From NCBI GenBank assembly GCA_949127695.1, contig CASBQH010000311.1, forward strand, positions 1 to 6,311: 6,311 bases of DNA, given 5' to 3'. Origin of the DNA: Synechococcales cyanobacterium PMM_0073 (lineage in GTDB: Bacteria > Cyanobacteriota > Cyanobacteriia > Elainellales > Elainellaceae). This document shows positions 5,587 through 6,311 of the stretch, in pieces. Within the stretch, counting starts at the first letter, position 1. Each line of letters starts with the position of its first letter. The position numbers and the translations under genes are program-made. Under the pieces are notes generated by a model. It worked only from the letters and a program-made list of their open reading frames with translations, did not search any database and was not told where the DNA came from.

Positions 5587-5867
5587 GCGGCGAGCGACGA
5601 TCAGCCTCTTAAGTCTAAAGGGATTTGGCTCTATTCTGCACTGACATTTGGTCGTGGGCTAGACCTGTGGAAAAGGAGAATAGTTCAGAGCGTCGTCGCG
5701 TCGTCAGTCGCTACAAATTTGGCTAAATGCTTAGGCTCAATCCACAGGTTCAGCCCATTACCGCTATGTCTTTTCCTCGTCCTTTTTTCTTGGCAAAATT
5801 ATTTTACTATGGAGTATGTAGGCTTTGTAGCTCTATGCCATAGTGGATCTAGCACATCTGGAAGGAT
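5587..5867. other. Divergent intergenic region between selO and the TIGR04255 gene
   Basis: These 281 bases hold no convincing gene. They contain an 8-base inverted repeat, CCTGTGGA (5664-5671) and TCCACAGG (5741-5748), whose arms resemble DnaA boxes, and a short CGTCGTCG/CGTCGTCA direct repeat (5691-5706). A plausible -35 TTGGCA (5790-5795) has only weak -10 candidates, GAGTAT (5812-5817) and TATGTA (5815-5820). Base composition falls from GC-rich to AT-richer across this region, which may mark the edge of an acquired segment. Confidence 0.5.
5806..5844 (+). repeat. Inverted repeat ahead of the TIGR04255 gene
   Basis: ACTATGG (5806-5812) and CCATAGT (5838-5844) are perfect inverted arms around 25 bases, ending 23 bases before the start codon. 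The smaller palindrome CTATG-C-CATAG (5833-5843) overlaps the right arm. The location, over the weak -10 candidates, suits an operator or a leader hairpin. No regulator is visible in the window. Confidence 0.4.
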
Positions 5868-6311
5868 ATGGGAGAAAAGCTAAAGTCGCAACCGCTTGTA
5901 GAGGCTCTATGTGAGTTTCAGTTCAATCTGGCTGGTGGTAATGAACTAACCCTGCCGGGGCTGTTTTATGCTCAGGTCAGAGAGGAATTTCCACTCCAGG
6001 ACTCAGTTAATGAGTTAAATTTTCAAGTGGGGCTAAATAATCTAGGAACTGTTCCACAAGTTATTAGTCCTCAGAGGCTTCAATTAAAGCGCTCAGACGG
6101 TTCGGCGATGCTTCAGATTGGTCAGAGTCGTTTAATTGTCAATCGCCTTCAACCTTACGTAAATTGGGAAGACTTCAGGGATCTGATTTCTCAGGCTTTT
6201 ACAGTCTATATAAGTCTTTGTGGTGAGTACACTCTTAACCGAATTGGCTTGCGATATATCAATCACCTAATCCCGATAGGAAGTGAAGGGTTTGAGATTG
6301 ATGATCTTCTA
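5868..6311 (+). CDS. TIGR04255 family protein, 5' part (partial)
   Basis: The first 148 residues are visible and the gene runs off the right edge; members I know of are about 250-270 residues. Typical family features are the N-terminal PLVEALCEFQF (9-19), LQIGQSRLIVNRLQPYVNWEDF (82-103) and NRIGLRYINHL (124-134). The family is known for its sporadic, patchy distribution among bacteria, and its function is not established. An in-frame stop at 5850-5852 leaves ATG 5868 as the only sensible start. The GGAAGGA sequence (5860-5866) runs almost up to the ATG, so the usable Shine-Dalgarno core is unusually close. Composition is lower in GC than the neighbours (35% and 43% in two 60-base blocks I counted), and codons such as AGG, TTA, CTA and AGT are frequent. 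Both suggest horizontal acquisition. Confidence 0.8.
   Translation, partial: MGEKLKSQPLVEALCEFQFNLAGGNELTLPGLFYAQVREEFPLQDSVNELNFQVGLNNLGTVPQVISPQRLQLKRSDGSAMLQIGQSRLIVNRLQPYVNWEDFRDLISQAFTVYISLCGEYTLNRIGLRYINHLIPIGSEGFEIDDLL

Overview
The window looks like a chromosomal segment of a cyanobacterium. The strongest evidence is a complete CP12 gene, the redox switch of the Calvin cycle found in oxygenic phototrophs. A FIST-domain sensor, a SelO protein and a tRNA-Leu(CAG) without an encoded CCA end fit this. The genus cannot be named from the sequence alone. Most of the window is GC-rich (one 60-base block in the FIST gene counts 73% G+C). The last 600 bases are clearly AT-richer.

Layout from left to right: the 3' end of an unidentified plus-strand gene (3-143) runs tail-to-tail into tsaE (minus). 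A strong intrinsic terminator (681-710) separates tsaE from cp12 (minus) upstream of it. A 281-base divergent intergenic region lies between cp12 and a FIST-domain gene (plus). The FIST gene overlaps by four bases, stop against stop, with a TrmH/SpoU-family RNA 2'-O-methyltransferase (minus). A tRNA-Leu(CAG) gene lies 54 bases upstream of that methyltransferase on the same strand. Next comes a plus-strand gene for an unrecognised 123-residue helical protein, whose leader can fold two competing hairpins. Convergent to it is selO (minus). After a 281-base AT-richer intergenic region, a TIGR04255-family gene (plus) begins and runs off the right edge.

Most of these genes are housekeeping or physiology: t6A tRNA modification (TsaE), RNA ribose methylation, tRNA-Leu, light/dark redox control of carbon fixation (CP12) and protein AMPylation linked to redox stress (SelO). 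They do not form one pathway. Most sit as single transcription units in alternating orientation. The only same-strand pairs are cp12/tsaE, split by a terminator, and tRNA-Leu/methyltransferase, which may be co-transcribed.

No complete new system is visible. The parts least explained by known genes are the compositionally distinct TIGR04255 gene with an inverted repeat just ahead of it, the small helical protein with its switch-like leader, and an in-frame nine-base GATC repeat inside tsaE.
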